64,000 nt of DNA, from contig CM034106.1 in NCBI GenBank assembly GCA_019914945.1, forward strand, positions 2,480,001 to 2,544,000. Reading direction: 5' to 3'. Of this stretch, positions 1 to 12,730 are shown piece after piece (the stretch's first letter is position 1; every line of letters begins with the position of its first letter). The translations under genes and the position numbers were made by a program. Origin of the DNA: Typha latifolia (taxonomy: Eukaryota > Streptophyta > Magnoliopsida > Poales > Typhaceae). Under the pieces are notes generated by a model that saw only the letters and a list, made by a program, of their open reading frames with translations, made no database searches and was not told where the DNA came from.

Positions 1-108
1 AATTTCACTCCAAGAGAAGCATTCTTATTATAACCAATTATTGAATAGCTAAAGCTATGAGAACCTGCACCATTCTGAAACCACTAAACAGTAGCAGAGA
101 GCTTATAC

Positions 109-1462
109 CTTTCAAATGCACGAAGAATATCAGTCATTAAAGGGCGATTACGAAGGTCATACTCAAAACAACCAAAAAGAACATCTTCAACCTCAGGAGG
201 CAAACCACTAGGGATATTTGGCTTTTCTTTCTTTATCACAACCAATTGATAGATTTCATCAGCTGACTTTCCACGCCAAGGCTGAATGCCAGTCAACATC
301 TCCACAATGCTGCACCCAAATCCCCACGTATCTGTCTCAAAACTAATTGGACCCCTGACATTTGGTTGCCATTGTTCAGGAGCCATGTAATTTGGTGTCC
401 CAAACCTTTGAACTAGATCTGGATTCGGGAGTGAAAGTCCAAGCAGCAAAAATGGAATTCCAAAATCCCCAAGGACTGCTCGGTCGTGTTGATCAATAAG
501 AAAGTTGCAAGGCTTAAGATTAAGGACCAGGATGCCTTTTGAGTGGAGGTCCAATACTCCCTGAGCCAAATCATAACCATACCTATAGAGAACAAAAACA
601 AGCACATAACAAAAATGCTCCAGAAAAAAAATTCTGCAGTTTACTGATAGGAAGGTTTATTTGCTGAGCCATGGAAGAATGCCTATAGACTTCTGACACA
701 AGGGCATGCTGGTTGTTGGCACGGCACAAGCCTCACCAAGAATGGTCAGCATGCCCAAATATGGTCCCTTCCATGTGCTAGTGCACATTGACATGTAGCA
801 TACTAGCATGGTAAGGTTTGAAACAGTTAAAACATGCCATAAAGCATGGTTAAACATGTTTGAGAACATGTGAAACGTTGGTCACCATATACCTTAAAAC
901 ATCAGATAGTGAAAGTCTTCCACCTTTAAGACGAGCCATCTTGTCTCCAACTGACCCTTCGTAAAATTTCATTGCTATGCAGAGCTGTAAAGCAATAAAA
1001 GAACCTCAAGATTTTCTACAATGTAGTATGATATAGCTGACACAAACTCAGCAGTGAGTTTGAGAGCAAGTGACACAGACATCATAAATAACTTACCCTT
1101 CCATTTTGGAGGGAGATTCCATGCAGAAAGCAAACACTCTCTGTTCCTTGGCATTTGGAGAATACTTCATCAAACCTGGCCGAAAAAGCCTGCAGATTGT
1201 CATCTTTAATTGGGCATAACATCTTGACAGCAATTTCATGGTAACGATCATAATCTTCAGTGCACTGATGATGAGTTGCTATCCAAACATCACCAAAAGG
1301 ACCTCTTCCTATACGGTGCTTCAGTTTCAGCACACTTGGATCAATCCATGGACTTATCTGGTTTGGGGTAGAGAAAACAGTTCTAAGATGATCTGGATCT
1401 TCCTCAAGCAACATGTATTCAAATGATTCAGCAGTTTGCGAAGAAGCAACTTGTCCAGCCAT
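109..1462 (-). CDS. KOC1: KOC1-like protein kinase (chloroplast outer-envelope kinase), 5' half
   Basis: Three coding exons are readable on the minus strand: 1462-1097, 984-893 and 582-109, all with GT-AG junctions and a continuous frame (about 310 residues). The gene continues past the left edge; the Arabidopsis protein is about 600 residues. The start is the ATG at 1462-1460 (MAGQVASSQ), just after a splice acceptor at 1489, so an upstream exon is untranslated. Visible kinase parts are the glycine loop GRGPFGDVW, the lysine motif IAVKML, the catalytic loop LNLKPCN, GDFG, the activation-segment end GTPNYMAPEQW, and WGFGCSIVEML. The HRD aspartate position reads Asn. Arabidopsis KOC1 (At4g32250, from memory) is an outer-envelope kinase that assists protein import into chloroplasts. 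The C-terminal half with its membrane anchor is not in the window. Databases often label such proteins 'KEG-like', but the sequence pattern fits KOC1. Confidence 0.85.
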
Positions 1463-1625
1463 TGCTTTAATCAAATATGGCAATTTACCTGAATAAATCA
1501 TTCAAATAGTTAATTATAATTCCAAATAGGTTGTAATGTCATAATAGAGTCTATTATGCCATAGAGTAATAAACTAAATAAACAGCATATTACTTGTGGG
1601 AAATTTATGCATTATTGCATCACTC

Positions 1626-2211
1626 TAGGGGTGAAAACGGGTCGGAAAAAATCCGATCCGACCCGTTATCCGTCCCGATTCGGATCGGATTCGGATAGAA
1701 AATTTCTATCCGATTCGGATACGGATTCGGATACAGATAAAGTTTTTGAAAAAAAATTCAGATACGGGTCGGATATATTTTTCGGATTCGGATACGGATA
1801 TCGGATATCGGATATCCGTTTACCCGCATATTTTTTTGAATGATTTACAATTTTTAGTTTGCTTATTTAAATAGTAAATATTAATATTGTTACTAATAAT
1901 ACATTATATATTATTTATAGAGATTAATATTTTATTTAGATACATTATTAATATTTTTAGTTTGCTTATTGTTGTAAAACTCTTAATATTTTTGTGTTAA
2001 CTATATCTAAATAAAATATTATAATTCTTTTAAATTCAATCAATATCCGTTTAAGATCCAATTCTCTATCCGAAAATTATCTGTATCTGTTTAGTTAGGA
2101 TATGGTTTTAAATTTTGCTATCCGTTTAATATCCATATCCGAATCCGTATCCGGACTAAAAATATGGATCCGGATATGGATTGAGCACTATCCGATCCGT
2201 TTTCACCCTCA
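1626..2211. mobile_element. hAT-type MITE rich in GGATCGG/GGATACGG subrepeats
   Basis: The left end reads TAGGGGTGAAAACGGGTCGG and the right end, reverse-complemented, TGAGGGTGAAAACGGATCGG. The flanks are CATCACTC (1618-1625) and TATCACTC (2212-2219), an 8-bp target duplication with one mismatch, which is the hAT signature. Subterminal regions are runs of CGGATTCGGATACGG-like repeats on the left and their complements on the right; the centre is AT-rich. No coding capacity is seen. Confidence 0.85.
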
Positions 2212-4298
2212 TATCACTCACATACTTCACTGATACATGGAACCAACTGACATATTGGGACTCCACAACTACAACTTGTTCTCATAATGATCCCACATGA
2301 TGCATTGTGATGAATTGGTTATACAACAGCACATTACATATGTTAAAGGCACAAAAGCACAAGACGAGATAGAACCCTTGTGGATTTTCTAGGACAATAA
2401 TGTAAAAATCAATTGTAATAATTGACTTGTCTTGTGGCATTTGATTATGAAATCCAGTAAGGATCATTGTTGTAGTACTAAGCGAACAAACGGAAAAGTC
2501 AGCATTCAGCAACTATGTGCAAGATGGCATTAGTTTGCTCATCTGAATTTCCACAATGCAAAAATGCAATAAAGGCTAATAAGCAAGAACCATGAGAGAT
2601 AAAATGAATACCAAACACCTAATCTTAGTCATGTCAGTGTTCTGGTAGACTAGCAAAATCTGGCAGTGGCACCATTCACAGGAAGATCAAACCCAAGAAG
2701 AGCAGGTAAAATGCCAAGCATCCAAAATAACTGTTAAGATCCACTAAGAAAATAATAGCATGAACCTACAGATATTCTAGGTAAAATCAAAAGATAAAAG
2801 ACCTAAAGCAATGACTGTTAATATGTGTATTACTTAGGAAGCAGCTAAATGAGGAAGAATACATGGCACTAACTGATACAAACATGTCCCAAATGCATTA
2901 GTGAAACAAAAAAGGTAATTGCGCTGACCCTTTTGCATTTGAGCAAGTTGAAAGAATAGTATGAGCACAAGAAAGAAAGTCACAGAAAGGTATGGATCCA
3001 GATGGATCCAGACTAGAAAAACATATGAGCTCTGGAGATACAGTGAACAGCAGATCATTATGATTAATTGAATCTAATATGATTAGGTACAGAGAATTAT
3101 ACAAGGAAACAAACAAGGTCTCTGGGAATCAGGCCATATCTGGCAAATGCATCAGATGTTTGTTCTTATGGTTACAAATTAATATTAGCTGCCAAACTAT
3201 ATGTCCAAAAGTGCCTGAACAGTAGCAACTACAAGAAACCTACGAAATTATGCAACTTGAGAAAAAGATAGAATATTTGACATTTAGTAGGTCATATATG
3301 AAGAAAGAGTATCATTGAACTGTGAACAAAACCGAAAAGAGAGCAAGGATGTGCACATATGAAACATGAAAGTGATATGCATAGGAGAAAAAGGACATTT
3401 AATCAAACCAAGGTGACCAGCAGCCATGATGAATACAAACACAAACATGAAGGATAAATATATAAAAAGCTGCATAAAGCTCATAAAGAATATCAAAAGG
3501 AAAGATAACAGAAACACAAACTTCTACTGAGCAAAGGGAAAAAGCTTGGATGATTTCTTCAAAGAATCAGAATAGCACGCTACAGAGGTCCTATTAAGAT
3601 AAAGTACACTTCATTAGGTATGGTAAGCTGTCAACTAAAAAATGGCAAATCTTCAGACACTCTTTTAAGCTGCATGAATTGAGTTCTAACCAGAAGCTTT
3701 CCATATAGGATCACAATTAGAACATAGATTGCAGCAGGCATTTGAAACAGGCAAAAGAAACGGCAATTCAGTCAGGCAAAATTGCTGGAGGCTCAAAATG
3801 ACCACTATCATCTATTAATTCTAAAGCAGAACTCTTCCAAAGTCAAGATAGATTTTAGGGAATAACTCGTAACTGTTGCATGATGGAGGATCATAGAGAT
3901 TCAGTGGTCTAAAGAAAATCCAAAGAGACCACAAATCACAAAAGTATTACCATGTCAATTCAAATAAAAAATAAGACAAAATGGACATATACATTTCAGA
4001 TGTCAATCTCAAAAGCTATCATGGAAGTCCAAGTTGACTGAGATAATGGAACCCTATGCAAGTGACTGGGCATTACGTTAACATGAAACTTGGCAAGTTA
4101 TAAAACCACCGAAAATGTTAAATCGTTACCATATCATGTAATCTGACATGAACAGAAGATAATAGATGATGGCAAAAGAGTAGATGTCATGCAAATGCAA
4201 CTTCTCCCTTTAGGTTATACTTCATGATTTGAATCAACTCTCAACTTAGAAAAGATGTTGATCCCAGTTGACTAGTGATAAGATGTCTTATTGACATG

Positions 4299-4622
4299 TG
4301 AAACTACTAAAAGTCAATCTGTAATAGAGATGCAGGTTCTTCTTTGAAAGTAAATCCTTCTATTTTTGTAACATCCTTGTTTAACTAGTCATCAACCCAA
4401 ATGACAGCCTATAGAACATAGATACAGATACGGCATATGGATATGCCAATACAGCAAACTTGAAACTACTAAAAGTCAATCTGTAATAGAGATGCAGATT
4501 CTTCTTTGAAAGTAAATCCTTCTACTTTTGTAACATCCTTTTTTTAACTAATCATCAACCCAAATGACAGCCTATAGAACATAGATATAGATACAGCATA
4601 CAGATATGCCAATAGAGCAAAC
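4299..4622. repeat. 162-bp tandem duplication
   Basis: Two head-to-tail copies (4299-4460 and 4461-4622) both start TGAAACTACTAAAAGTC and end ATATGCCAATA(C/G)AGCAAACT. They differ at only a few positions, so the event is fairly recent. It lies in the KOC1 5' UTR intron. Confidence 0.9.
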
Positions 4623-7030
4623 TTGAAAAATAAGGATACAATATGCTCAGGATATGTAGCTAATATATGTATATATTTATGTCTACACATATATACTAGT
4701 GAACTTGTGTACTTACATTTTCTTAATTGAGAAATTACATATTATTGTTGCATATGATAGTTTATATAAGGAGACCTCCAATTTATCGATTAGAAGAACC
4801 ATCATTTGTAACAAAGGTCCAACATATTTGTAGCAATGTAGCATACTACTAACTAAGATGTAAGATAAATAAGAGAATTTAATCTATAAATCAAAAAAGA
4901 AATTTGACCATTGTAACATGATTTCGTAATGTAGATAACCAAATAAATAAACGAACTCAATTTTTTCACAAAGAGAAACTTTCTAGATCTAATAAGAAAT
5001 GAAATGTAATAGCCTCCTTCAATTTGACTAATATTGATAGGAATCTCGAAAGTATCTAAGAAGTATACACAACATTAATTTTATTTTAAAAATTAGATAC
5101 TTTTAAGAAAATATCTGATATGCATCCAAAAGTATCTGACAAATATCATATTCGATACAGATATTCCAAGAGTATGGAAGTATCCATGTTTCTTAATGAC
5201 AACTTCCTTGATAATATTCATGGCAGACAATCAAAACTGTTATGTTGCTTGGCATAAATCCTACATAGAAACAAAAACTTCACATATTATGCATGAAGGG
5301 AGGAGACCTCTTAACAAAGTTGTCATGCTGTAAAGATAACAGATCTGCTCCAACAAATACAGGAAATTGTATAAAAGAATGGTTAAGTAGAAGATTTCCA
5401 CTAAAGAAAGAGCATTGACTAGATAAAATGCTAGGCAAATAGGTTTGTACTATGAGAAAGATCTCAATTGCTCAAACATAGAAACCAAATAAGTATATTA
5501 TGGGAGAAAGACTTCTTTGCAAGAAACAATAACCATGGTTGTGTGCAGGCATAATAAAATATGAATAACGAGAAATAAATATGATGATAAGAATAAGATC
5601 ACTCGAGATTGATATCACAAACAAAGGACAAAAAAAAGGAAAGGGTAAAGGGATGTTCGGAAGTCGCCTCATCCTTCAATTGCCAACTAGAATCTCAGAT
5701 AGTCTGATTTCTTCATTACCATTGTATTTTCCTTCAGGGCTTCTAAACATCCACAATTTTCAATTTCTTTACTGTCATATTCTTGTGTTTCATCATCCTC
5801 TTAGAGCTACCCGATGTCCCAAAGAGGTATCTATACATTAATCAGAAATTTGTGGATTGAATATTGATGCCTACTTGCTGATTTGATTCAACCAAAAGAG
5901 TTGAAACATGAAAGATCCCCCAATGTTACAAGTTAGTAATGTAAAAGCCTCCATTTCGTCACTGTACCAGCTTTACCATGTTGCCACCAAATTTCACTGC
6001 TTTATATTATGTTGAAGCAAAGGAATATAACTAGATTCATAATGCATAATCCAAATTGTTCAGAAGAGGATTTAGAACAAAGGAACAACATATGAGTATT
6101 CATCTCCAGGGCAATGACCCAGAATAAGCATGGCCATGTCCAAGTCTCCATAACAATTAACTAACTCTTTCAGCCAAGAAGAACAAATTCTTCAGTTTAA
6201 ACTTGAGAATTTCTAGAAAATCCAAGAACTCCCCAATTTAAAAATTATCTGGGATGCAGAATTAAACCTAGTAAAAGTAGCAGTAGGAAGCTACAAATCT
6301 AGGATCAATAACTAGCAAAAGTATCAGATTCTATAACATCCTATTGTTTCCATTTTGCAATCCCTGCTCTTGATGTAATTCGTTAAAGATATTTGTCGCT
6401 TGTTCTGCAGCAATCATAAGCACAAAACAAGAAAAACAAGACAAACAAGAGAATGCATCCTACAAAAGTATACTGTTTTGTCGAAACAAACGCGACAAAA
6501 GAACTGCAAGATATGAACTAGATTTAGCCCAGTGGCCCGTAAATTCTGTCACATAATCTCTCGATAAATTATGTCAGATGGGAAATTCAAACCCATAAAA
6601 TGCCACAATCCAAAATCCAAACATTCTATAGTCTACAATCAAAACATCATAAATTTTGCCACCATTCGATCATTCATGCCACCGTACACAGTACGGTCCA
6701 TCCAAAATAAGCAAGAAACAGTAAATAGCTAAACTTAGATACCGAAAATAAATTTACTTGGATCCACTGTAAACCCTTTTTAATATAATTCATCAAAGCA
6801 ACAAAATACTAATCAAGTAATCAACCAAATAACAAGTAACTCCATTTCCATCGTCCAACACCCAAAAATTCGCTGATCATAAGCGCAAATCAAATTCACG
6901 TTATACGGACCCGAAAACTAAATCAAAACTAACCAAAGAACAAAAAAGTCGAATCTTTATACAGAATAAAATCCACCAACGTGGATCCTCGGAAGATTCG
7001 GCACACAACAAAGAAAACCGACTTGCTCAC

Positions 7031-7190
7031 CTAAAGATCCTTCCTCTTCCTTTTCCTTCTGGCAATCTTCTTCCAAGTGATGTCGACGAATTGATTGATC
7101 AAAGAAACAAAAGCAAATAAACCCGAAAAAGAAATAAAGAAACAGGAAGAGAAGTAGAATAAAATTCCTCGGAGAGGAGGAGGCGAGAAA
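7031..7190 (-). other. 5' UTR exon of the KOC1-like gene
   Basis: On the minus strand a strong donor (CTTTAG|GTGAGCAAG) ends an exon at 7031. The stretch above it is CT-rich on the minus strand, typical of plant leaders, and a TATA box lies upstream at 7217-7227. It pairs with the acceptor TTTATTCAG at 1491-1489, 26 bases before the start codon. The upper boundary (about 7190) is inferred from TATA-to-start spacing. Confidence 0.6.
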
Positions 7191-7216
7191 GAAGGAGAGG
7201 CGTGAGCGGTTGGTGT

Positions 7217-7227
7217 TTTATATAAAG
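7217..7227 (-). promoter_or_regulatory. TATA box of the KOC1-like gene
   Basis: The minus strand reads CTTTATATAAAA, followed after about 30 bases by a CT-rich leader and then the UTR exon donor at 7031. It is the only good TATA box near this leader. Confidence 0.55.
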
Positions 7228-7719
7228 TTTGGATTTTTGTTGGTTTCGCTTTCGTGGGCTGGGGATGACGGGATGAGGGTGTCTCAATCTGAGAGCTAAA
7301 TTTTTTAATGCCAAAGATACCATTTTTATTTCGAATCTTTTCTCGAGAAGAATAAAAAAAGTGATTTCTTTATACAAGAAAGCAAAAATCGAGTACCAAT
7401 AACTTCCCAATCCAACTAAAGTGGTAAATTTGAGACTTTCAATTTCCTCTTTCAAAAAAGGAAAATTTATATTAAGATAAATTAATTTTCACGATTACAA
7501 ATAGTGATAGTGATAATCTCATTTTTACTCCCGAACTATCTCTCTTTTCCACAATGACTCTATGAACATTTTTTGATACACAATGACTTTCTAAACTATT
7601 AGAAATATATCAATTGACCTATTTCGTTAGAGTTCTGTGATCTATTTTCGTCCATAAGTTATCATATGATAGTCAGATGACTACAATATGACGAAAATAC
7701 ACTCGTGACAACTTAAGAG

Positions 7720-8631
7720 TAGGGGGATAAATGAGCCAAGTTTGAGCGAGCTGACTCTAGCTTAGTCTCAGCTCAAAATTACTTTGGAGTCCTACTTTGA
7801 TGTTTAAGCTCGGCTTAGCTCAACTCGAGTCGAGCTCGAGCCGAGCCAAACTAAGCTCAAGCTTGATTAGATGAGGAGGAGGAGGAAGAGGCAATGGCAA
7901 AGGGGACGATGCTGAAGAAGTTTGACACCAGGTTTTCTTCAGCTTCCTTAAAACCAGTATCTACAAAGCAACTAATTAAACCAAATATCCTAAACCCACC
8001 AACACATAAACACCATCCAAAGAGATCAACAAGTCACAAGTCCAAATCGCACATGTCATCGAAGCCCCACGGTGGATAGGTTGATCAATAATATGAGATC
8101 CTCCAAAGAATCCTCAGCTCCCTTCTCCTCGTGGTTCGATGGCGTGGCGGTGGTGGGTGGGAGACCTCCTTAGTGAGGGTGGTGACGATCAAGGGGGAGG
8201 CGAAGCTTCTCGAGCTCGTGAATGAGGGAACGACGATGAAAGGCATGGGGGTGGAGTACAACTTCCTGCTCCTTGTTTTCTCCAACAAGGCTCTCCTCCA
8301 TCTAGACGATGCATGACTTACTTATGGAGGACGAGGAGGCCAGGTGAGGAAGCGAGGGAGGAGGAGGAGGATGATAAGGACAATGATGCGGCAACATGAG
8401 CAAGAGGACTCAGAGGCACGACTAAGTGAGTATAAGGATTTGGAAATTTAGGGATAATAATTTAGGGTTGTGTGAATAATGCTCGATATATATTGATCAT
8501 ATTGAGTCAAACCTAGGCGAGCCGGCTCTAGCTCAGGCTCAGCTCAAAATTAATTTTGAGCCTCAAATTTAGGCTCAAGCTTGGTTCAGCTCAAGCCGAG
8601 CTCGAGTCGCTTGTTTATTTTGACACCGATG
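7720..8631. mobile_element. hAT-like non-autonomous element with unidentified GC-rich cargo
   Basis: It is flanked by a perfect 8-bp target duplication CTTAAGAG (7712-7719 and 8632-8639). The left end TAGGGGGATAAATGAGCC matches the reversed right end CATCGGTGTCAAAATAAA, consistent with a consensus like TAGGGGTGTCAAAATGA. Subterminal blocks of about 130 bp consist of GAGCTCGAGC-type repeats in inverted arrangement. The middle (about 7870-8440) is GC-richer and holds two modest open frames (7894-8079 and 8131-8316, plus) that I do not recognise. It is the same family as the element at 21617-22782. Confidence 0.8.
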
Positions 8632-8639
8632 CTTAAGAG

Positions 8640-10440
8640 AGATTTTATGATGATGAAATATCCTTAGATAGTCAAATAAAATCCTCTCCACTTCTCTGAT
8701 GCTAGTAGCTCTCCAACCGATACTTTTGCTCCTACTGTTGGTTGCATCTTATAGCAACATTTAAACCAATAAAAAGCATGCTCCCTAATCATTTATGTTC
8801 ATGTTGAAACAAAAGCATAAATGTTAGCAGAATGCATCAATTTGAATGGTGAGTCACCGCTGAGAGCTCACTAGATCAAAATGGAATTGATAGCGATCTC
8901 CACATTATTGAGGTGACTAGTGAGTACGATAAGAACCATCATGTACTAGATCTCGAGGCAAAGCATCACAGCTAAAGCGAATAACAACTTAACAAGGGAC
9001 ATAGCTCATTAAGCACAGACAAGGACAATGCTATCCATCCATCTTTGCACCAACCCATGTAATACAGCCACCAACCACGCTGACAAGTGGAAGGCCAGCA
9101 CTCCACCAGCTAACCCCTAGTTGAAGGCAAAGATGAAGAGGACCGACAGTATGGAATGAATTATGAGCGCCATAAAAGGCAATCCAAGCAATAGTTGTAA
9201 ATCTTGCTTAATGCCTTGAGAAACTTCTAAGGAAGTTGATAGCCAATGCAAATACTGAGGAATGATGCTGATGGTGAATTCGTTGGCTTCGATGACAATG
9301 GCTTCTTAGCCTAAAAGCCTCAAGATAGGGGTGGCAAATACGAAGTGGGCAGAGAAAGTATCTATGGACGATGAGGATGATCCATGAATGTTGCATGTAG
9401 ACACCAAGCATGCCAACCTGACCAGCTCCAAATGCTTGTCCACATAGTAACTAGGAGAAAAAGAAGAGATTGAGATAGAGATAGAAATGAGTCAATGTAA
9501 ATGACGAGATGGTCAAGCTCCCTTCAGTCCACCAACCCCAAACCTTATTTGTCATCGTCGTATCCATGTCGGAGTATGACAAGGTGGTCAAGCTGACATA
9601 TGGGAGAATGGGCACATCTCATTGCACAGCATGGGGGCATCCCCGCACATGGGCAAACCCATCCCAAGTACCCTAATACGTGGGCCCACAACAAGGGCAA
9701 CATTGCTCGCAGGGGCACCTTGGAGATGGTCGTGCACCAGGCCACGCGGTCCTAGCTCCACACGACTGCCTAGGTGTGGGTGATTGGGATGCCCTCGTTC
9801 TGTCTAGGGTTAAAGGTGCGATCATAGGAAGGAAGTAGGGGGAGAGAGAAGTAGACATGCACGAGCTAGGAAAGTGAAGTGGTCGGAATAGGGGAGAGCA
9901 TGCTAGTCATGTTCGACATGTGCAACGATGAAGCGAGTTTCACCACCACCAACTTTCGTCTCCTGGGTCCAATGAGATGACTCGCTTGAGAAGGAGAACA
10001 CCAGCTTCGCTATTAGCCATGACCCCATCCTCCACGGTTGGTGACCCTCAAGAGAGGGGGAGATGTCGAGGAGACAGAGAGATGAATGATGGAATTTTAG
10101 GAGGAAGGGGCATTAGGGCATAAGGGCAATGACATAATTTTAAAATAAATAAAATATTACTAAATCACTTAATTATCCTACTATTATAAGTGAAAGGGCA
10201 ATTTGATCAATTCACTAATTCGTCAACAGTGTCAAGAGGTGAGGTATTTTTTATCGTTCAAAGAGTCATAATGTACCAAAAAGGTCAAAATAGGAAAACC
10301 CCTAATCTAGGTGTCGTCGAAACTGTGGGACTATCAAAGTTCATGAGACAATCAACAAACTTTGTCGACTTTGCGAAAGACATAAGTGATTTTGTAATTT
10401 TAGTATTTTTGAAGCAGGAGTATATCATCAGTGATATATT
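8640..10440. other. Gene-free stretch
   Basis: Moderately GC-rich, repeat-like DNA without a recognisable gene. The open frames here (for example 9208-9411 and 9545-9858 minus) have no start context, splice logic or family resemblance and look like debris of older elements. Confidence 0.4.
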
Positions 10441-10449
10441 TTGATAGTC

Positions 10450-10660
10450 AAGGTTGAGCAGGTATGCCCATTCAGCATGTTAGCCAATAGTAAAGAATCT
10501 GTTTCAACCCAAACTTTGCCTAGCTCCCAACCATTAGTAGCATCTTTCACCGCTGAAGCCTCTGCAATAAGAGTGGACTAATATTTGGCACAATAGATAA
10601 CTACAATTAGAGGACCTCCATAAGCAAGTCAGACAATAAAGCCCATTTGGAACTTTAAAT
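10450..10660 (-). pseudogene. RNase H-like (RVT_3) fragment of a retroelement
   Basis: The minus strand translates to a decayed RNase H-like stretch containing AEASAVKDATNGWELG and KVWVETDS, the typical alpha-helix plus E(S/T)DS signature of LINE-linked plant RNase H domains. In-frame stops interrupt it. No reverse transcriptase is seen next to it. Confidence 0.6.
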
Positions 10661-12724
10661 TAAATGTGTGGAAATTTTATTTGATATGCCCACAAACACT
10701 CTATAAATATTTTTGATGCAGCATCATCTTATTAGTGATAGCTATAAGATGGAGATAAAAACTATCAATGAACAAAATGATACCACATCATCTTATTTAT
10801 ATAATGTTTATAAAGTGTTTGTGGATATAACATTACTATGTACAAAAACACCTTGTGTCTTTCGATTTTATTATCTTTTATACCCTAGCATATCAATATT
10901 TATCATAAGAACCCTTCATTTTTCTTTTAAGGCATTAAAAACACCATGGGCTCACTTTACCTTGACAACATTTAACCGAAATAGGAAATATTTCATTAAA
11001 AAAATTGAAAGACCTAATATAATCCTCATCTCATCTGAATATAAAATCTAGTTTTTAATTTATTTTTATCTTAATCGAAAAAACCTATTCAAGGTATTAC
11101 GACAACTTATCCATATGGCGAGTTCGTAATTGGCAGTTAACAAACCAAATGATAGAGTGTTTTTGAAGCATTTTAAGTAAAAATATAGAGGTCAAATGAT
11201 AAATATCAGTAGACTGGTTGACTATAAACAATAATAAAAGTAAAAGTTAGCGTTTTTTATAAATTTTCCTAATAACCAGTGAATATGTTATCAATTATGC
11301 TAAAAATATACATATTAAAACACTCTTATATTTATTTTTATTATCACCAATATCTTACCATATGAATATTTATCATTTGACTATGTTTTTTAATCCCTAA
11401 AAAATACTCTATAGTTAGATTTTGTAAAGAAGATGAGTTAAATTAACCTTCGATTCAAAATGATCTTAACATCCCAATTAAGTTTTCAAGGTTAGGACAA
11501 GTATTTAAGGTAAATGAGAAGTAATTTAGTTTTTTTATTATAGTTTTTTTTATTTGAAAAAGTAATAAAAAAAAAACTTGCTAGCTATTGTTATTTTAAA
11601 ATTAACTCGGAATGTTTGTGTGGCATTGAAAGGAAAATACTAGTAGAGTGTGGATGATAATAAAGACAAGTTGTAGAATGATTTTAATAAATTAAACACC
11701 CTATTGTCATTTAATAACTATAGAAATGAGGTCCAAAAAATAACTTAAAAGAGGGGGTCTCTCTCTGTGATGATAAACTTGTCCTTTGCATCCAAGAGAT
11801 CGGCTGTTTAAATATCACAACCACCTCCTTAAAAATAATGGCAATGTTGCTTCTCAAATCTGATTCATTAAATTCCAATTAGATTTAAAGTTGTCAACTA
11901 TCATCTCCCTATCAATAGTATAATTTACTGTGTAAAAATAATATCTATTTAACAATTGTGAATTGAATAGTTTAAAGAATTAGCAAATTGAGGTCCCAAA
12001 AGAGAGCCACAATACCAAGTTACAAATTATTAGAATATAAAATATATATAAAAAATTATTGTCATTTACAACATAATAAGTTTTTAGAGCAATTGATGAG
12101 TTAACATAGCATCAAAATAGAGTTTTTGAGTTTGAATCATGCCAGATCTATCTATTAATTAAAATATAAAAATTTTATAATTTAAATCAAATGTACTTCT
12201 TCGGCCTATTAAAATATCTCATATTAAAAAATGAGAGAAAGTGTTAAATATAAAATATAAAAAATCAGTGAGTCCAAACTATGTATATGTTGTTTAATCT
12301 TACTGCATTTGTAACTAATTAAGTTAGGTAGACATCTAAATTATGATTCATGTGGTTGGAGGCATTTGTTTTGACACATGATGTTCTTATGCTTGCACTC
12401 CATATAGAAGAAGACAAGAGAGACAAAGAGCAGAGAGAAAAAGAGGACAAAGTATTAGTAGAAAGTCTAAATGAGAACCCCCCAAAATGTTGGGAGAGAG
12501 CCCAGGATAGACAATAACACACCTAGATACAAAAGTAACAAGCTAGTGATATCTTTTTCTTCTTTTAAAAGTCTTTGTTTATAATAGTTAAACTACTCAG
12601 AATATGAGAAGTTGAGACCCAAGTTGTTAGAAATTACTTGAAATTAAGGAATAATTATATTAAGATAGTTTAAACTATTGCCCTTTTATTTAGGACTTCT
12701 AATTTATTTATCGTGTGATATGGA
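10661..12724. other. AT-rich gene-free stretch
   Basis: Strongly AT-rich DNA with poly-A/T runs. I see no exon, RNA gene or clear element boundary. The frame at 10713-11051 has low-complexity composition and no family resemblance. Confidence 0.4.
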
Positions 12725-12730
12725 TCAAGG

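Larger units (their letters stand above)
1489..7030 (-). other. 5.5-kb intron in the 5' UTR of the KOC1-like gene
   Basis: It is bounded by the donor GTGAGCAAG at 7030 and the acceptor at 1489. It holds a hAT-type MITE (1626-2211), a 162-bp tandem duplication (4299-4622) and AT-rich sequence with GATAC/GTATC-rich repeat debris at about 4.4-5.2 kb. The open frames inside it are short, without family resemblance, and look like chance. Confidence 0.55.

Noticed and set aside
10713..11051. 112-residue plus-strand frame
   Set aside because: AT-rich low-complexity frame with no motif, start context or neighbouring exons.
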